In this document: positions 19,216-27,610 of the stretch, in pieces
Position numbering within the stretch: the first letter of the stretch is position 1
Layout of the letters: each line of letters begins with the position of its first letter
Source: JAMHWF01 sp964371405
Lineage (GTDB): Bacteria; Pseudomonadota; Gammaproteobacteria; Burkholderiales; Burkholderiaceae_C
DNA length: 64,000 bases
NCBI GenBank assembly: GCA_964371405.1
Contig: CAYJLV010000015.1
Span: forward strand, 10,869-74,868
Reading direction: 5' to 3'
Program-made: the position numbers and the translations under genes
The notes under the pieces: model-generated
The model's input: the letters and a program-made list of their open reading frames with translations, nothing else
Told to the model about the DNA's origin: nothing
Databases searched by the model: none

Positions 19216-20102
19216 AGCGCAGCCTCGCCGCGTGGATCTTCGTCGCGCCGGCGCTCGCGGTGTTGCTCGTCTTCTTCGTCGTGCCGGTGGCGGCCGGGCT
19301 GGCGCTGTCGTTCACCGACTTCGACCTCTACGCGCTGGCCGATCTCGCCAACCTGCGCTTCGCCGGGCTCGACAACTACGGCCAGGTGCTGACGCTGCCG
19401 CTGTTCTGGCGCTCGCTCGGCAACACGCTCTATTTCGTCGGCGCCGGCGTGCCGCTGTCGATCGCGCTGTCGCTCGGTTGCGCCGTGCTGCTGCAGTCGC
19501 CGCTGGCACGCTTCAAGCCGCTGTTTCGCACCGCCCTGTTCGCACCGGTGATCACGACGCTGGTGGCGGTGGCCGTGATCTGGCGCTACCTGTTCCACGT
19601 GCGCTACGGCCTGCTCAACGAATGGCTCGGCGCCTTCGGCATCGACCCGATCGACTGGCTCGGCGACCCGCACTGGGCGATGCCGTCGATCATCCTGTTC
19701 TCGGTGTGGAAGGGGTTCGGCGCGAACATGATCATCTTCGTCGCCGCGCTGCAGGCGATCCCCGAAGAGATGTACGAGGCGGCGCGCATCGACGGCGCGA
19801 GCCGCTGGCAGCAGTTCCGCCACATCACGCTGCCGATGCTGGGGCCGACACTGCTGCTGGTGAGCGTGCTGACGATGGCGGGCTACTTCCAGCTCTTCGC
19901 CGAGCCCTACGTGATGACGCAGGGCGGGCCGCTGGAGAGCACGGTGTCGGTGCTCTACCTGATGTACGAGGAAGGCTTTCGCTGGTGGAACCTGGGCCGC
20001 GCGTCGGCGGTCGCTTTCCTGCTGTTCGTGCTGATGCTGGTGATGACACGGGTGTTGTTGCGTCTCGGGCGGTTGGGCTCTCCTGCGGATGCGTCGACAT
20101 GA
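19212..20102 (+). CDS. Sugar ABC transporter permease (MalF/UgpA type)
   Basis: Inner-membrane permease, 296 residues, about six helices. The cytoplasmic EAA loop EEMYEAARIDGASRWQQFRH contacts the ATPase. First helix AAWIFVAPALAVLLVFFVVP. The GTG start overlaps the upstream stop. It works with the binding protein and the second permease; the ATPase is not in this locus. Confidence 0.95.
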   Translation: MKRSLAAWIFVAPALAVLLVFFVVPVAAGLALSFTDFDLYALADLANLRFAGLDNYGQVLTLPLFWRSLGNTLYFVGAGVPLSIALSLGCAVLLQSPLARFKPLFRTALFAPVITTLVAVAVIWRYLFHVRYGLLNEWLGAFGIDPIDWLGDPHWAMPSIILFSVWKGFGANMIIFVAALQAIPEEMYEAARIDGASRWQQFRHITLPMLGPTLLLVSVLTMAGYFQLFAEPYVMTQGGPLESTVSVLYLMYEEGFRWWNLGRASAVAFLLFVLMLVMTRVLLRLGRLGSPADAST

Positions 20103-20166
20103 ACTCCCGAGTGCATGTGGAACGACTTCAGGCGGCTGTTGCGGCACACACTCTGAGCAGCAGCCC

Positions 20167-20988
20167 ATGAAGCCTGCTGTTCCGCTCGCCTTCGCCATCA
20201 ACGCCTTGCTCGCGCTGATGGCGGCGTTCGCGCTGTTCCCGCTGCTGTGGATGCTGTCGGTGTCGTTCATGCAGCCCGGCTCGGCGAGCAGCTACCCGGC
20301 ACCGATCCTGCCGGCCGAGCCGACGCTGGGCAACTACCGCGAACTGTTCGCCACCGCCGGCATGGGCCGCTACATCGTCAACAGCCTCGCGATCGCGGCA
20401 GGGCTGACGCTGACTTCGGTGCTGTTCAACGTGATGGCGGGCTATGCCTTCGCCAAGCTGCGCTTCGCCGGCCGCGAGGGGCTGTTCCGCACGCTGCTCG
20501 GCGCACTCGTCATCCCGGGGCAGGTGGCGATGCTGCCGCTGTTCCTGATGCTCAAGCAGATGGGGCTGGTCAACACCTGGGCCGGCGTCGTCGTGCCCGG
20601 GATGGCGGGCGTGTTCGGCATCTTCCTCGTGCGCCAGTACGCGCTGACGCTGCCCGACGAGCTGCTCGAAGCCGCGCGCATCGACGGCGCCGGCGAATGG
20701 CGCATCTTCGCGACGATCGTGCTGCCGCTGCTGCAGCCCATCGTCGTCACGCTGGCGATGTTCGCCTTCCTCGGCAGCTGGAACGACTTCATGTGGCCGC
20801 TGATCGTGTTGACCGACGGCAACCTGCACACGTTGCCCGTCGCGCTGGCGTCGCTGTCGCGCGAGCACGTGCAGGACAGCGAGCTGATGATGGCCGGCTC
20901 CGTCGTCACCATCGTGCCGGCGCTCGCCCTGTTCCTCGCGCTGCAGCGCCACTATCTGGCCGGGCTGACGATGGGGAGCGTGAAATGA
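20167..20988 (+). CDS. Sugar ABC transporter permease (MalG/UgpE type)
   Basis: Second membrane subunit of the importer, 273 residues. The EAA loop is DELLEAARIDGAGEWRIFAT and the C-terminal HYLAGLTMGSVK is typical of MalG-like proteins. The 64-base gap after the first permease holds nothing recognisable. An ATG at 20089 is in frame but lies inside the preceding gene, so 20167 is used. Confidence 0.95.
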   Translation: MKPAVPLAFAINALLALMAAFALFPLLWMLSVSFMQPGSASSYPAPILPAEPTLGNYRELFATAGMGRYIVNSLAIAAGLTLTSVLFNVMAGYAFAKLRFAGREGLFRTLLGALVIPGQVAMLPLFLMLKQMGLVNTWAGVVVPGMAGVFGIFLVRQYALTLPDELLEAARIDGAGEWRIFATIVLPLLQPIVVTLAMFAFLGSWNDFMWPLIVLTDGNLHTLPVALASLSREHVQDSELMMAGSVVTIVPALALFLALQRHYLAGLTMGSVK

Positions 20989-20997
20989 CCCCCCCGA

Positions 20998-21030
20998 AGC
21001 GCCTTCGGCGCCCCCCCCGAGGGGGCGCCG
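20998..21030. repeat. C-rich palindromic repeat
   Basis: GGCGCCCCC (21007-21015) and GGGGGCGCC (21021-21029) form a perfect 9-base stem in the 106-base gap between the permease and the large glycosidase. It resembles the repeats at 4216-4291 and 63915-63965. Confidence 0.6.
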
Positions 21031-21094
21031 CCAGCGGCCCGGCCGAGCCGGTTCCGCGGCGGCCGCTGGATCGCCGCGACGCGGAGGCCGTGCT

Positions 21095-24000
21095 GTGACG
21101 CGGCGCAAGTCACGCCTCGCCGCCGCGCTCGCCGTCGCGTCGGTAGCAGTCGCGCCGTTCGCCGCGACGGGCCAGGTGCGCGTGCTCGACGACTTCGCCG
21201 ACACGTCGGCGTGGACGGCGACGGCTTCCGACGAAGTCAAGGCCGAGGCCGTGCGCGCGCCCGACGGCGCGCTGTGCCTGCGCTACGACTTCGGCCGCGT
21301 CTCGGGCTATGCCGTGCTGCGGCGGGCGCTCGCGATCGAGCTGCCGCCGCACTTTGCGCTGACGCTGACGCTGCGCGGCAACGGACCGCCCAACGCGCTG
21401 CAGGTGAAGCTCGTCGATGCGACGGGCGACAACGTGTGGTGGTTCCACCGCCCTGGCTGGGTCGCGCCCGAACGCAGCAGCGAACTCGTGATCCGCCAGC
21501 GCCAGATCGAGTTCGCCTGGGGGCCGACCAACGACCGCACGTTGCGCCGCGCCGCCGCCGTCGAGCTGGTCGTCGCCAGCGGCACGGGCGGGCGCGGCGA
21601 GCTGTGTTTCGAGCGGCTGGCACTGCGCGAGCTGCCGCCGCCCGCGCCGCCGACGCCGCCGGTGGCAAGCGCTTCGACAGCGCGCGCGCAGGCGGCGCTG
21701 GCGCTCGACGGCGACGCGGGGGGGGGGGGGCGCGCGCCGGCCGGCGCGCAGCACTGGCAGCTCGACTTCGGCGCGCCGCGCGAGCTCAACGGCGTGCTCG
21801 TTCGCTGGGCCGACGGCGCGCGCGCCAGCGACTTCGACCTGCAGTTCTCCGACGACGGCCGCGCCTGGCGCACCGTGCGCCGCGTGCGCGGCAGCGCGCG
21901 CGACGTGCTGCCGCTGTGGCTGCCCGACAGCGAGGCGCGCCACCTGCGCCTGGCACTGCGCGGCGGGCCTCATGCAGCGGGCTACGCGCTGGCCGAGATC
22001 AAGCCCATGTCGCCTGCCGAGTGGCCGACGCTCAATGCCGCGCTCGCCACGCTCGCGCAGGAGCTGCCGCGCGGACGCATGCCGCGCGCCTGGCTCGGCC
22101 AGCAGAACTACTGGACGCTGGTCGGAGTCGACCGCGGCGCAGCCGACTCCGCACTTGTCTCGGAAGACGGCGCGATCGAGCCGCGACGCGCCGGGCCGTC
22201 GCTCGAGCCCTTCGTCGTCGAGGAGAGCGGCCGCATCAGCGGCTGGGCCGACGCCGTCGCCGAACACGCGCTGCGCAACAACCACCTGCCGCTGCCGCAG
22301 GCGCGATTCGTCGCGCCGCGCCACACGCTGGCCGTCGAGGTCGGCGCAGAGGGCACGCCCGAGCGCGCGCAGCTGATCGCGCGCTACACACTGACCAACA
22401 CGGCGGCGCAGCGCCGCACGCTGACACTGGCGCTGGGGCTGCGGCCCTGGCAGGTCAACCCGCCGCAGCAGTTTCTCAACACGGCGGGCGGCGTCGCGCC
22501 CGTGCGCAGCATCGAGTGGCAACGGGAGGCAGCGGGCGGTCGCGGCGGCGGCGTGCTGCGCGTCGACGGTCGCGACTGGCTGCACACGATGTCGCCGCCC
22601 AACGCCGTGACGGCCGCAGCCTTCGACCAAGGCGACCCGCTCGAGCTCGCGTCGCTGCCGCCGCTGACGCGCCTCGACGACGCGCAGGCGCTCGCCAGCG
22701 CCGTGCTGCGCTGGCGCATCGAGCTCGCACCCGGCGCGTCGCGCAGCGTCTACGTCGTGCTTCCGCTGGCCGGCGCCGCTTCGCTGCCGGCGGACCCGCG
22801 CGTCGCGCTCGACGCCGTCGCGCACGGCTGGCAGCAACGCCTCGGCCGCGTGACGTTGGCGCTTCCGCCGGCGGCGCGGCCGCTCGCCGACGCGCTGCGC
22901 AGCGCGCTCGCGCACATCCTGATGTCGCGCGACGGCGCGGCGCTGCAGCCCGGCACGCGCAGCTATGCGCGCGCCTGGGTGCGCGACGGCGCGATGATGG
23001 TCGCCGGCCTGCTGCGGCTGGGCGAGGTCGAGCCGGCGCGCGAGTTCGTGCAGTGGTATGCGCAGCAACTGTTCGCCAACGGCAAGGTGCCGTGCTGCGT
23101 CGACGCGCGCGGCGCCGACCCGGTGGCCGAGAACGACAGCCACGGCCAGTTCATCCACATGGTGGCCCTGCTGTGGAGCCACACGCGCGACACGAAGCTG
23201 ATCGACCCGCTATGGCCCAAGGTCGACGCCGCCGCGCGCTACATGGAGCAACTGCGCCAGTCGCAGCGCACGCCCGCGCAGCAAGGCACGCCGTACTGGG
23301 GCCTGATGCCGGCGTCGATCAGCCACGAGGGCTACTCGGCCAAGCCGATGCATTCGTACTGGGACGACTTCTGGGCGCTCGCGGGTTACCGCGACGCGGC
23401 GCGGCTGGCGCAGATCTTCGGCCCGACGGCGCGCGCCGCCGGGCTGGCGCGCCAGCGCGACGAGTTCGGCAACGACCTCGCGGCCTCGCTCGCTGCCGCC
23501 GTCGCGCAGCACCGCATCGCCTTCCTGCCGGGCGCGGCCGAGCTGGGCGACTTCGACCCGAGTTCGAGCACGATGATCTTCAGCCCGGCCGGCTTCGAGA
23601 ACCGGGTGCCTCGCGCGCTGCTCGAATCGACCTGGGAGCGCTACTGGCGCGAAGCCGTCGCGCGCCGCGACGGGCGGCGCGCCTGGACCGACTACACGCC
23701 CTACGAGCTGCGCTCGGTGTCGGCCTTCGTGCGGCTCGGCCAGCCCGAGCGCGCGCTGGCGCTGCTCGACCACTTCCTGCGCGACCGCCGCCCCGCGGGC
23801 TGGAACCAGTGGGCCGAAGTCGTCGGCCGTGAGCCGCGCGAGCCGAGGTTCGTCGGCGACATGCCGCACGCCTGGATCTCGTCGGACTACATCCGTTCGG
23901 TGCTCGACCTGCTGGCCTACGAGCGCGAGTCGGACGGCGCGCTCGTCATCGGCGCCGGCGTGCCGGCGAGCTGGTGGGCGAGCGGCCCGGTCGAAGTGCG

Positions 24001-24247
24001 CGGCCTGCGCACGCCGTGGGGGCCGCTGGCGTGGCGGCTGCAGCGCGATGCCGGCCGCGTGCTGCACCTCAGTGTTGCGCCCGGCCTCGAGCCGCCACCC
24101 GGCGGCGTGTGGTTCGCCTGGACGGGCCGTGGCGCGCCACCGGCGGCGACGGTGGACGGCGCCTTGCTGGCGTGGCAGGGGAAACTGCTGCGGCTGCCGC
24201 AAGGCGCGGTGGAACTGCGCATGACGCTGGCCGCCGGGACGCGCTGA
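21095..24247 (+). CDS. Large exported six-hairpin glycosidase-like protein with carbohydrate-binding-type N-terminus
   Basis: A 1050-residue exported protein: basic start, hydrophobic segment ending near PFAATGQ. The first ~180 residues resemble a jelly-roll module (VRVLDDFADTSAWTA). Residues ~205-305 look like a discoidin/F5-8C module (WQLDFGAPRELNGVLVRW). The middle is beta-rich. Residues ~610-930 form an (alpha/alpha)6 barrel (YARAWVRDGAMMVAGLLRLG, ENDSHGQFIHMVALLW, HAWISSDYIRSVLDLLAYER) as in amylo-alpha-glucosidase or rhamnosidase-like enzymes. The substrate is not known; context suggests a beta-glucan side activity. GTG at 21095 follows GGAGG by seven bases. A 13-G tract interrupts the coding region. 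Confidence 0.82.
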   Translation: MTRRKSRLAAALAVASVAVAPFAATGQVRVLDDFADTSAWTATASDEVKAEAVRAPDGALCLRYDFGRVSGYAVLRRALAIELPPHFALTLTLRGNGPPNALQVKLVDATGDNVWWFHRPGWVAPERSSELVIRQRQIEFAWGPTNDRTLRRAAAVELVVASGTGGRGELCFERLALRELPPPAPPTPPVASASTARAQAALALDGDAGGGGRAPAGAQHWQLDFGAPRELNGVLVRWADGARASDFDLQFSDDGRAWRTVRRVRGSARDVLPLWLPDSEARHLRLALRGGPHAAGYALAEIKPMSPAEWPTLNAALATLAQELPRGRMPRAWLGQQNYWTLVGVDRGAADSALVSEDGAIEPRRAGPSLEPFVVEESGRISGWADAVAEHALRNNHLPLPQARFVAPRHTLAVEVGAEGTPERAQLIARYTLTNTAAQRRTLTLALGLRPWQVNPPQQFLNTAGGVAPVRSIEWQREAAGGRGGGVLRVDGRDWLHTMSPPNAVTAAAFDQGDPLELASLPPLTRLDDAQALASAVLRWRIELAPGASRSVYVVLPLAGAASLPADPRVALDAVAHGWQQRLGRVTLALPPAARPLADALRSALAHILMSRDGAALQPGTRSYARAWVRDGAMMVAGLLRLGEVEPAREFVQWYAQQLFANGKVPCCVDARGADPVAENDSHGQFIHMVALLWSHTRDTKLIDPLWPKVDAAARYMEQLRQSQRTPAQQGTPYWGLMPASISHEGYSAKPMHSYWDDFWALAGYRDAARLAQIFGPTARAAGLARQRDEFGNDLAASLAAAVAQHRIAFLPGAAELGDFDPSSSTMIFSPAGFENRVPRALLESTWERYWREAVARRDGRRAWTDYTPYELRSVSAFVRLGQPERALALLDHFLRDRRPAGWNQWAEVVGREPREPRFVGDMPHAWISSDYIRSVLDLLAYERESDGALVIGAGVPASWWASGPVEVRGLRTPWGPLAWRLQRDAGRVLHLSVAPGLEPPPGGVWFAWTGRGAPPAATVDGALLAWQGKLLRLPQGAVELRMTLAAGTR
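21718..21730 (+). repeat. 13-base poly-G tract inside the large glycosidase gene
   Basis: Uninterrupted G run encoding four Gly residues (DAGGGGRAP) in the linker between the first and second modules. Length change by slippage or misreading would shift the frame. Confidence 0.85.
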
Positions 24248-24269
24248 CGGCGGCGTCTTCGTCTGCCGA

Positions 24270-24858
24270 TCAGCGGCGGCTGATTGCGGGGGGCCGCCTC
24301 CGCAGGCGCCGCGTCGAATCGTTCGACGTCCGCGATCTCGAGGAGAGCCTGAGCGTCCCCCGACGTGCCATGCAGCCAGCGCTCGACATCCTCGGCCTCG
24401 ATCGGCACGACGCTGCGTCGATCCTGGCGCTCGGGCGGCGGCATCGGATCGGGCTTGTGCATGCGGCGCATCAGCGGGCGCGCGTCGGCATTGATCGTCA
24501 GCATCGTGCAGCTCTCGACGAGATCGCCGCTGGCCGGGTCGGCCCAGCGATTCCACAGGCCGGCAAGCGCCCACGGCTGCTTGTAGGCCGCCTTGCTCGC
24601 CAGCTCCTCGCTGCCGGCATTGTTGGTCGAGTACGCCAGCCGCGCCGACTTGGCGAACCACGGCACCAGCCCCCACTGACCGACGAGTTCGCGCTCGGCC
24701 GGATCTGCGGGGACATCACGCGCGCGCCGGCGAATGAAGGGCCCCGGCGCGAGCGGATAGACGCTGCCGCCGCGCCAGGGGATCGGCGCGTTGCGCGCGC
24801 CGAGGTTCGAGGCGCGCTCGATCGCGGCGGCGTCGGGCGAGACATAGCGGTTGCACAT
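24270..24858 (-). pseudogene. Degraded SOS response-associated peptidase (YedK/SRAP family)
   Basis: SRAP proteins crosslink to abasic sites through Cys2. The start is intact (MCNRYVSPDAAAIERA with Cys2), as are WGLVPWFAK and MLTINADARPLMRRMHKPDP. The text jumps from SKAAYKQPW straight to ALAGLWNRWADP, losing roughly 35-40 residues that carry the catalytic Glu segment in family members; NARSE also reads NAGSE. At a run of six C (24288-24293) the frame runs through without a stop; one base fewer would end the protein at 24270. As written the frame continues to 23917 across the end of the neighbouring glycosidase gene. Most likely non-functional. Confidence 0.75.
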
Positions 24859-24921
24859 GGCGAGCGACTGTAGCGGCTCGGGCGCGGTGGGCTGGTGCGA
24901 CGCTGCCGCGTTGGCGGCGCC

Positions 24922-25332
24922 CTACTTGCCGCTGATCGCAGCGCCGATTTCGCGGTACCTCTGCTGCAGCGCGGGCCAGTGGCGCACACCGAGGAAACGC
25001 TTCGATTCCTCGACGTAGTCGTCCTGGTAGAGAAACGCGAACAACCCGACCACGGCCGCTTCGGAATACGCGAGCTGGAGGTACTTGTCGGCCCGACCGA
25101 CTCGCAAGGATGCTTGTGCCGGGTCGTGTCCCATCGCGTGGTGTAGGTCCACAGCCCGGACAGGCTGAGGCACCCGGTACTCGCGGGCAGCCAGATCGGG
25201 GGTACCGGTCGGGCACACAGGAACGTCCCACACGGCTTGGACCGGCGCACCCCCTCCGCCGGAACACGCCGCAAATCCGAGCGACAGCGCCACAACCAGA
25301 CAGAGTGAACAGGCAGCTCGCTTCTTCGTCAT
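24922..25332 (-). CDS. Predicted lipoprotein of unknown function
   Basis: A 136-residue protein with a lipobox (LVVALSLGFAACSGGGG). The mature part has no recognised domain; it ends in WPALQQRYREIGAAISGK with an amphipathic helical character. An in-frame ATG at 25341 would add three residues. It has no clear partner and lies beside a decayed YedK gene and a hydrolase remnant, so it belongs to an accessory stretch. Confidence 0.6.
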   Translation of the reverse strand: MTKKRAACSLCLVVALSLGFAACSGGGGAPVQAVWDVPVCPTGTPDLAAREYRVPQPVRAVDLHHAMGHDPAQASLRVGRADKYLQLAYSEAAVVGLFAFLYQDDYVEESKRFLGVRHWPALQQRYREIGAAISGK

Positions 25333-25384
25333 CGGCGCCATCTTCTGGCTCGCATTCTTCTACTCGTCGGCAGTCGGCACAGCA

Positions 25385-25432
25385 TCATCGCAGGCCCTGC
25401 AGCAGCGCGGCGTACTCGGGGCTTTCCGAGAT
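25385..25432 (-). pseudogene. 3' remnant of an alpha/beta hydrolase
   Basis: The minus-strand text ISESPEYAALLQGLR followed by a stop matches the C-terminus of the intact hydrolase at 26777-27601 (ISESPGYVSLLSGPR, stop) in the same orientation. Nothing upstream of it resembles the rest of the enzyme. It is a leftover of a second copy, about 1.4 kb away. Confidence 0.6.
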
Positions 25433-25580
25433 CGCAATACACCCGGATATCGGAGTCCAGCGGTATGCTTGAAATCGGGGACGTTGCGCTGCATCAGGAT
25501 GCAGGCGCGACGCGAAGCGCATAGTCGATTCGAGGTTGTTCCCCAGCCGTCCCACGAATGACTCACAAGAGGAGACACTC

Positions 25581-26006
25581 ATGCGTATCGCATCGAAGGT
25601 GGTCGGCGTGATGCTGACCGTTCTCGCGGTTGGTTCGGTGTCGGCGCAGACGCGGCCCGAGCGACCCGATTTCGGCAAGCGCGAGTTCGAGGCCAACTGC
25701 GCCAGTTGCCACGGCGTCGACGGAAAGGGCAAAGGGGTCATCACCGACCTGTTGCGCAAGAGCCCGCCCGACCTGACGCAGCTGTCGAAGAAGAACGGCG
25801 GCGTGTTCCCGATGGCGCGCATGTACGAAGTGATCGAAGGCGGCAGCGTGCCCTCGCACGGCACGCGCGACATGCCGGTGTGGGGCCTGGACTATCGTGT
25901 CAGGGCAGCCGAGCACTACCAGGACTCGGTCTACGATCCGGAAGCCTACGTGCGCGCGCGCATCCTCGGCCTCGTCGAGTACCTGAACCGCCTGCAGGCG
26001 AAGTAG
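25581..26006 (+). CDS. Periplasmic monoheme cytochrome c
   Basis: Class I c-type cytochrome of 141 residues with a Sec signal (MLTVLAVGSVSAQ) and one heme site CASCH (residues 40-44); the Met ligand may be in FPMARM or DMPVWG. The DMPVWGLDYR segment followed by a C-terminal helix (ARILGLVEYLNRL) is common in small cytochromes attached to oxidase or dehydrogenase systems. GAGGAG lies eight bases before the ATG. It is followed 18 bases later by a metallopeptidase-like gene. Confidence 0.9.
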   Translation: MRIASKVVGVMLTVLAVGSVSAQTRPERPDFGKREFEANCASCHGVDGKGKGVITDLLRKSPPDLTQLSKKNGGVFPMARMYEVIEGGSVPSHGTRDMPVWGLDYRVRAAEHYQDSVYDPEAYVRARILGLVEYLNRLQAK

Positions 26007-26024
26007 TACCGCCACTCGGGCGTC

Positions 26025-26717
26025 ATGCGTCGAAGCGCCATCGCGCTGTGGGTGGCCGGCGCGATGGCTGTCGCGGTTCCGACCCTCCATGCCGAGGCGC
26101 CGAGGCAGTCGGCGACAACGGCGGTTTCCTGTGCGTTGCCGATGGTGCGAATCTCGGCAGCGCAGCCGCGCGACGCGGCCGATGCCTGCGTCGGCGCCTC
26201 AGCCGCGATCGACTTCCTCGCCTCCCACGGCACGGCAACGAGCGAGCCGATCGAGATCGCCGTCGTCGAGCGTCTGCCGGCGGTCGCCGGCACGACAGCC
26301 GCAGGCTGCTTCATCGCGAGCGAGCGGCGCGTCTACCTTCTGACCTACGAGGGCTTTCGCACGAACCGCACCTGGTTCGGCATGCCGATCGACCGTCACC
26401 TCTACCGCAGCCTCGCGGCGCACGAGGTGGCGCACGCACTCGCGTCGTGCGGGCGGCCCGGCGGCAGGCGGACGATCCAGGCCACCGAGTACGTCGCCTA
26501 CGTTACGATGTTCGCGACGATGCACGACGGGCGGCGAGCGCGCGCTCTTGCCAACCTTCCCGGCCAAGGCTTCAGCGACGCGTCGCGCATCACACCAGTG
26601 TTCTACATGTTCGACCCGGCGCGATTCGGTGCCGAGGCGTACCGTCACTACCTGCGGCCGACCAACGGCGCCGGTTTCCTGCGCGCCGTGCTTGCGGGCG
26701 AGGCACTCGCCGAATAG
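26025..26717 (+). CDS. Exported HEXXH putative metallopeptidase (DUF6639-like)
   Basis: A 230-residue protein with a signal peptide (ALWVAGAMAVAVPTLHA). The motif LAAHEVAHAL (His133, Glu134, His137) is a zincin-type zinc-binding site. Cysteines at 36, 55 and 95 could form a disulfide. It resembles the DUF6639 family as I recall it; the assignment is tentative and the substrate unknown. It sits directly after the cytochrome c gene, probably co-transcribed. Confidence 0.7.
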   Translation: MRRSAIALWVAGAMAVAVPTLHAEAPRQSATTAVSCALPMVRISAAQPRDAADACVGASAAIDFLASHGTATSEPIEIAVVERLPAVAGTTAAGCFIASERRVYLLTYEGFRTNRTWFGMPIDRHLYRSLAAHEVAHALASCGRPGGRRTIQATEYVAYVTMFATMHDGRRARALANLPGQGFSDASRITPVFYMFDPARFGAEAYRHYLRPTNGAGFLRAVLAGEALAE

Positions 26718-26776
26718 CGACAGCGCATCGCAACGACGGGCCACCGGGGATCCTGCCTTCGTCGAATGCGAGCCCC

Positions 26777-27601
26777 TCAACGGGGCCCGCTCAGCAGCGA
26801 GACGTACCCGGGGCTTTCCGAGATCGTGTTGTGCCCCGCACCGGCGACGATGTGCAGCGTCGCGACGCCGGCGCGAAAGCGCGCCACGAGAGCCTCGGTG
26901 CCGGCGCGCGGGATCACCACGTCGTCCTCGGCGGCAACGACGAGCGTCGGCGCGTCGATCGCCGGCGCGTGGTGTACGGAATCGAAGCGGTCGAGCAGCA
27001 GCCAGCGCACCGGAAAGATCGGATAGAGCCGCGCCGCCAGCGCGGTGAGGCTGTCGTACGGTGTCACGAGCACGAGGCGCGAGACGCCGCCCGGCCGGTT
27101 CGCCGCGAGCTGCACGGCGACGCCGCTGCCGAGGCTGCGGCCGATGACGACGACTTCGGCGCGCTCGCCGTGCGCGGCGCGCACGTGGTCATGCAGCGCG
27201 AGCGCGTCGGCGACGAGCGCGGCTTCCGTGGGCCGCCCCGTGCTGCCGCCATAGCCGCGGTAGTGCATCAGGTAGAGCGCATGGTCGGGGAAGGCGGCGT
27301 CGAGTTCGGGCAGGCTCCACACGACGGCCTCGGCGTTGCCGCCGAAGTAAAGCACGGCCGGGGCTGAGGAAGCGGCGGAGGCCGCTTGCGCAGCAGCGGC
27401 AGCGCGCGGCCGCACGGTCACCTCGACGCGCTCACCGTCTCCGCCGCCGCCGGCGAGCATGAGCGCCGTCGTGCCGGGCACGGCGGGGCCGCGCGGCTGC
27501 GGGTGGTAGATCAGCAAGCGCTGCGTTGCGAACAGCAACGCGCACAGCGCGAGATAGGCGAACGCCGCCAGCGCGACGGAGCCCAGCAGCAGGCGGGCCA
27601 C
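26777..27601 (-). CDS. Alpha/beta hydrolase (BEM46/FrsA-like), membrane anchored
   Basis: A 274-residue serine hydrolase with an N-terminal membrane anchor (LLGSVALAAFAYLALCALLF). Oxyanion region VLYFGGNAEAV, nucleophile elbow VIGRSLGSGVA (Ser), Asp in VAAEDDVVIP and His in VAGAGHNTISES complete the triad. Probable esterase or thioesterase. The last 15 codons are mirrored by a remnant at 25385-25432. Confidence 0.88.
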   Translation of the reverse strand: MARLLLGSVALAAFAYLALCALLFATQRLLIYHPQPRGPAVPGTTALMLAGGGGDGERVEVTVRPRAAAAAQAASAASSAPAVLYFGGNAEAVVWSLPELDAAFPDHALYLMHYRGYGGSTGRPTEAALVADALALHDHVRAAHGERAEVVVIGRSLGSGVAVQLAANRPGGVSRLVLVTPYDSLTALAARLYPIFPVRWLLLDRFDSVHHAPAIDAPTLVVAAEDDVVIPRAGTEALVARFRAGVATLHIVAGAGHNTISESPGYVSLLSGPR

Positions 27602-27610
27602 GGGGGTGCA

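Noticed and set aside
21110..23182. 690-residue antisense frame in the large glycosidase gene
   Set aside because: Composition is typical of a shadow frame and it has no ribosome binding site or domains.
23917..24269. Extended C-terminus of the YedK-like frame antisense to the glycosidase
   Set aside because: Its text is Ser/Arg/Pro-rich and unlike the family; best explained by a one-base homopolymer shift past the natural stop.
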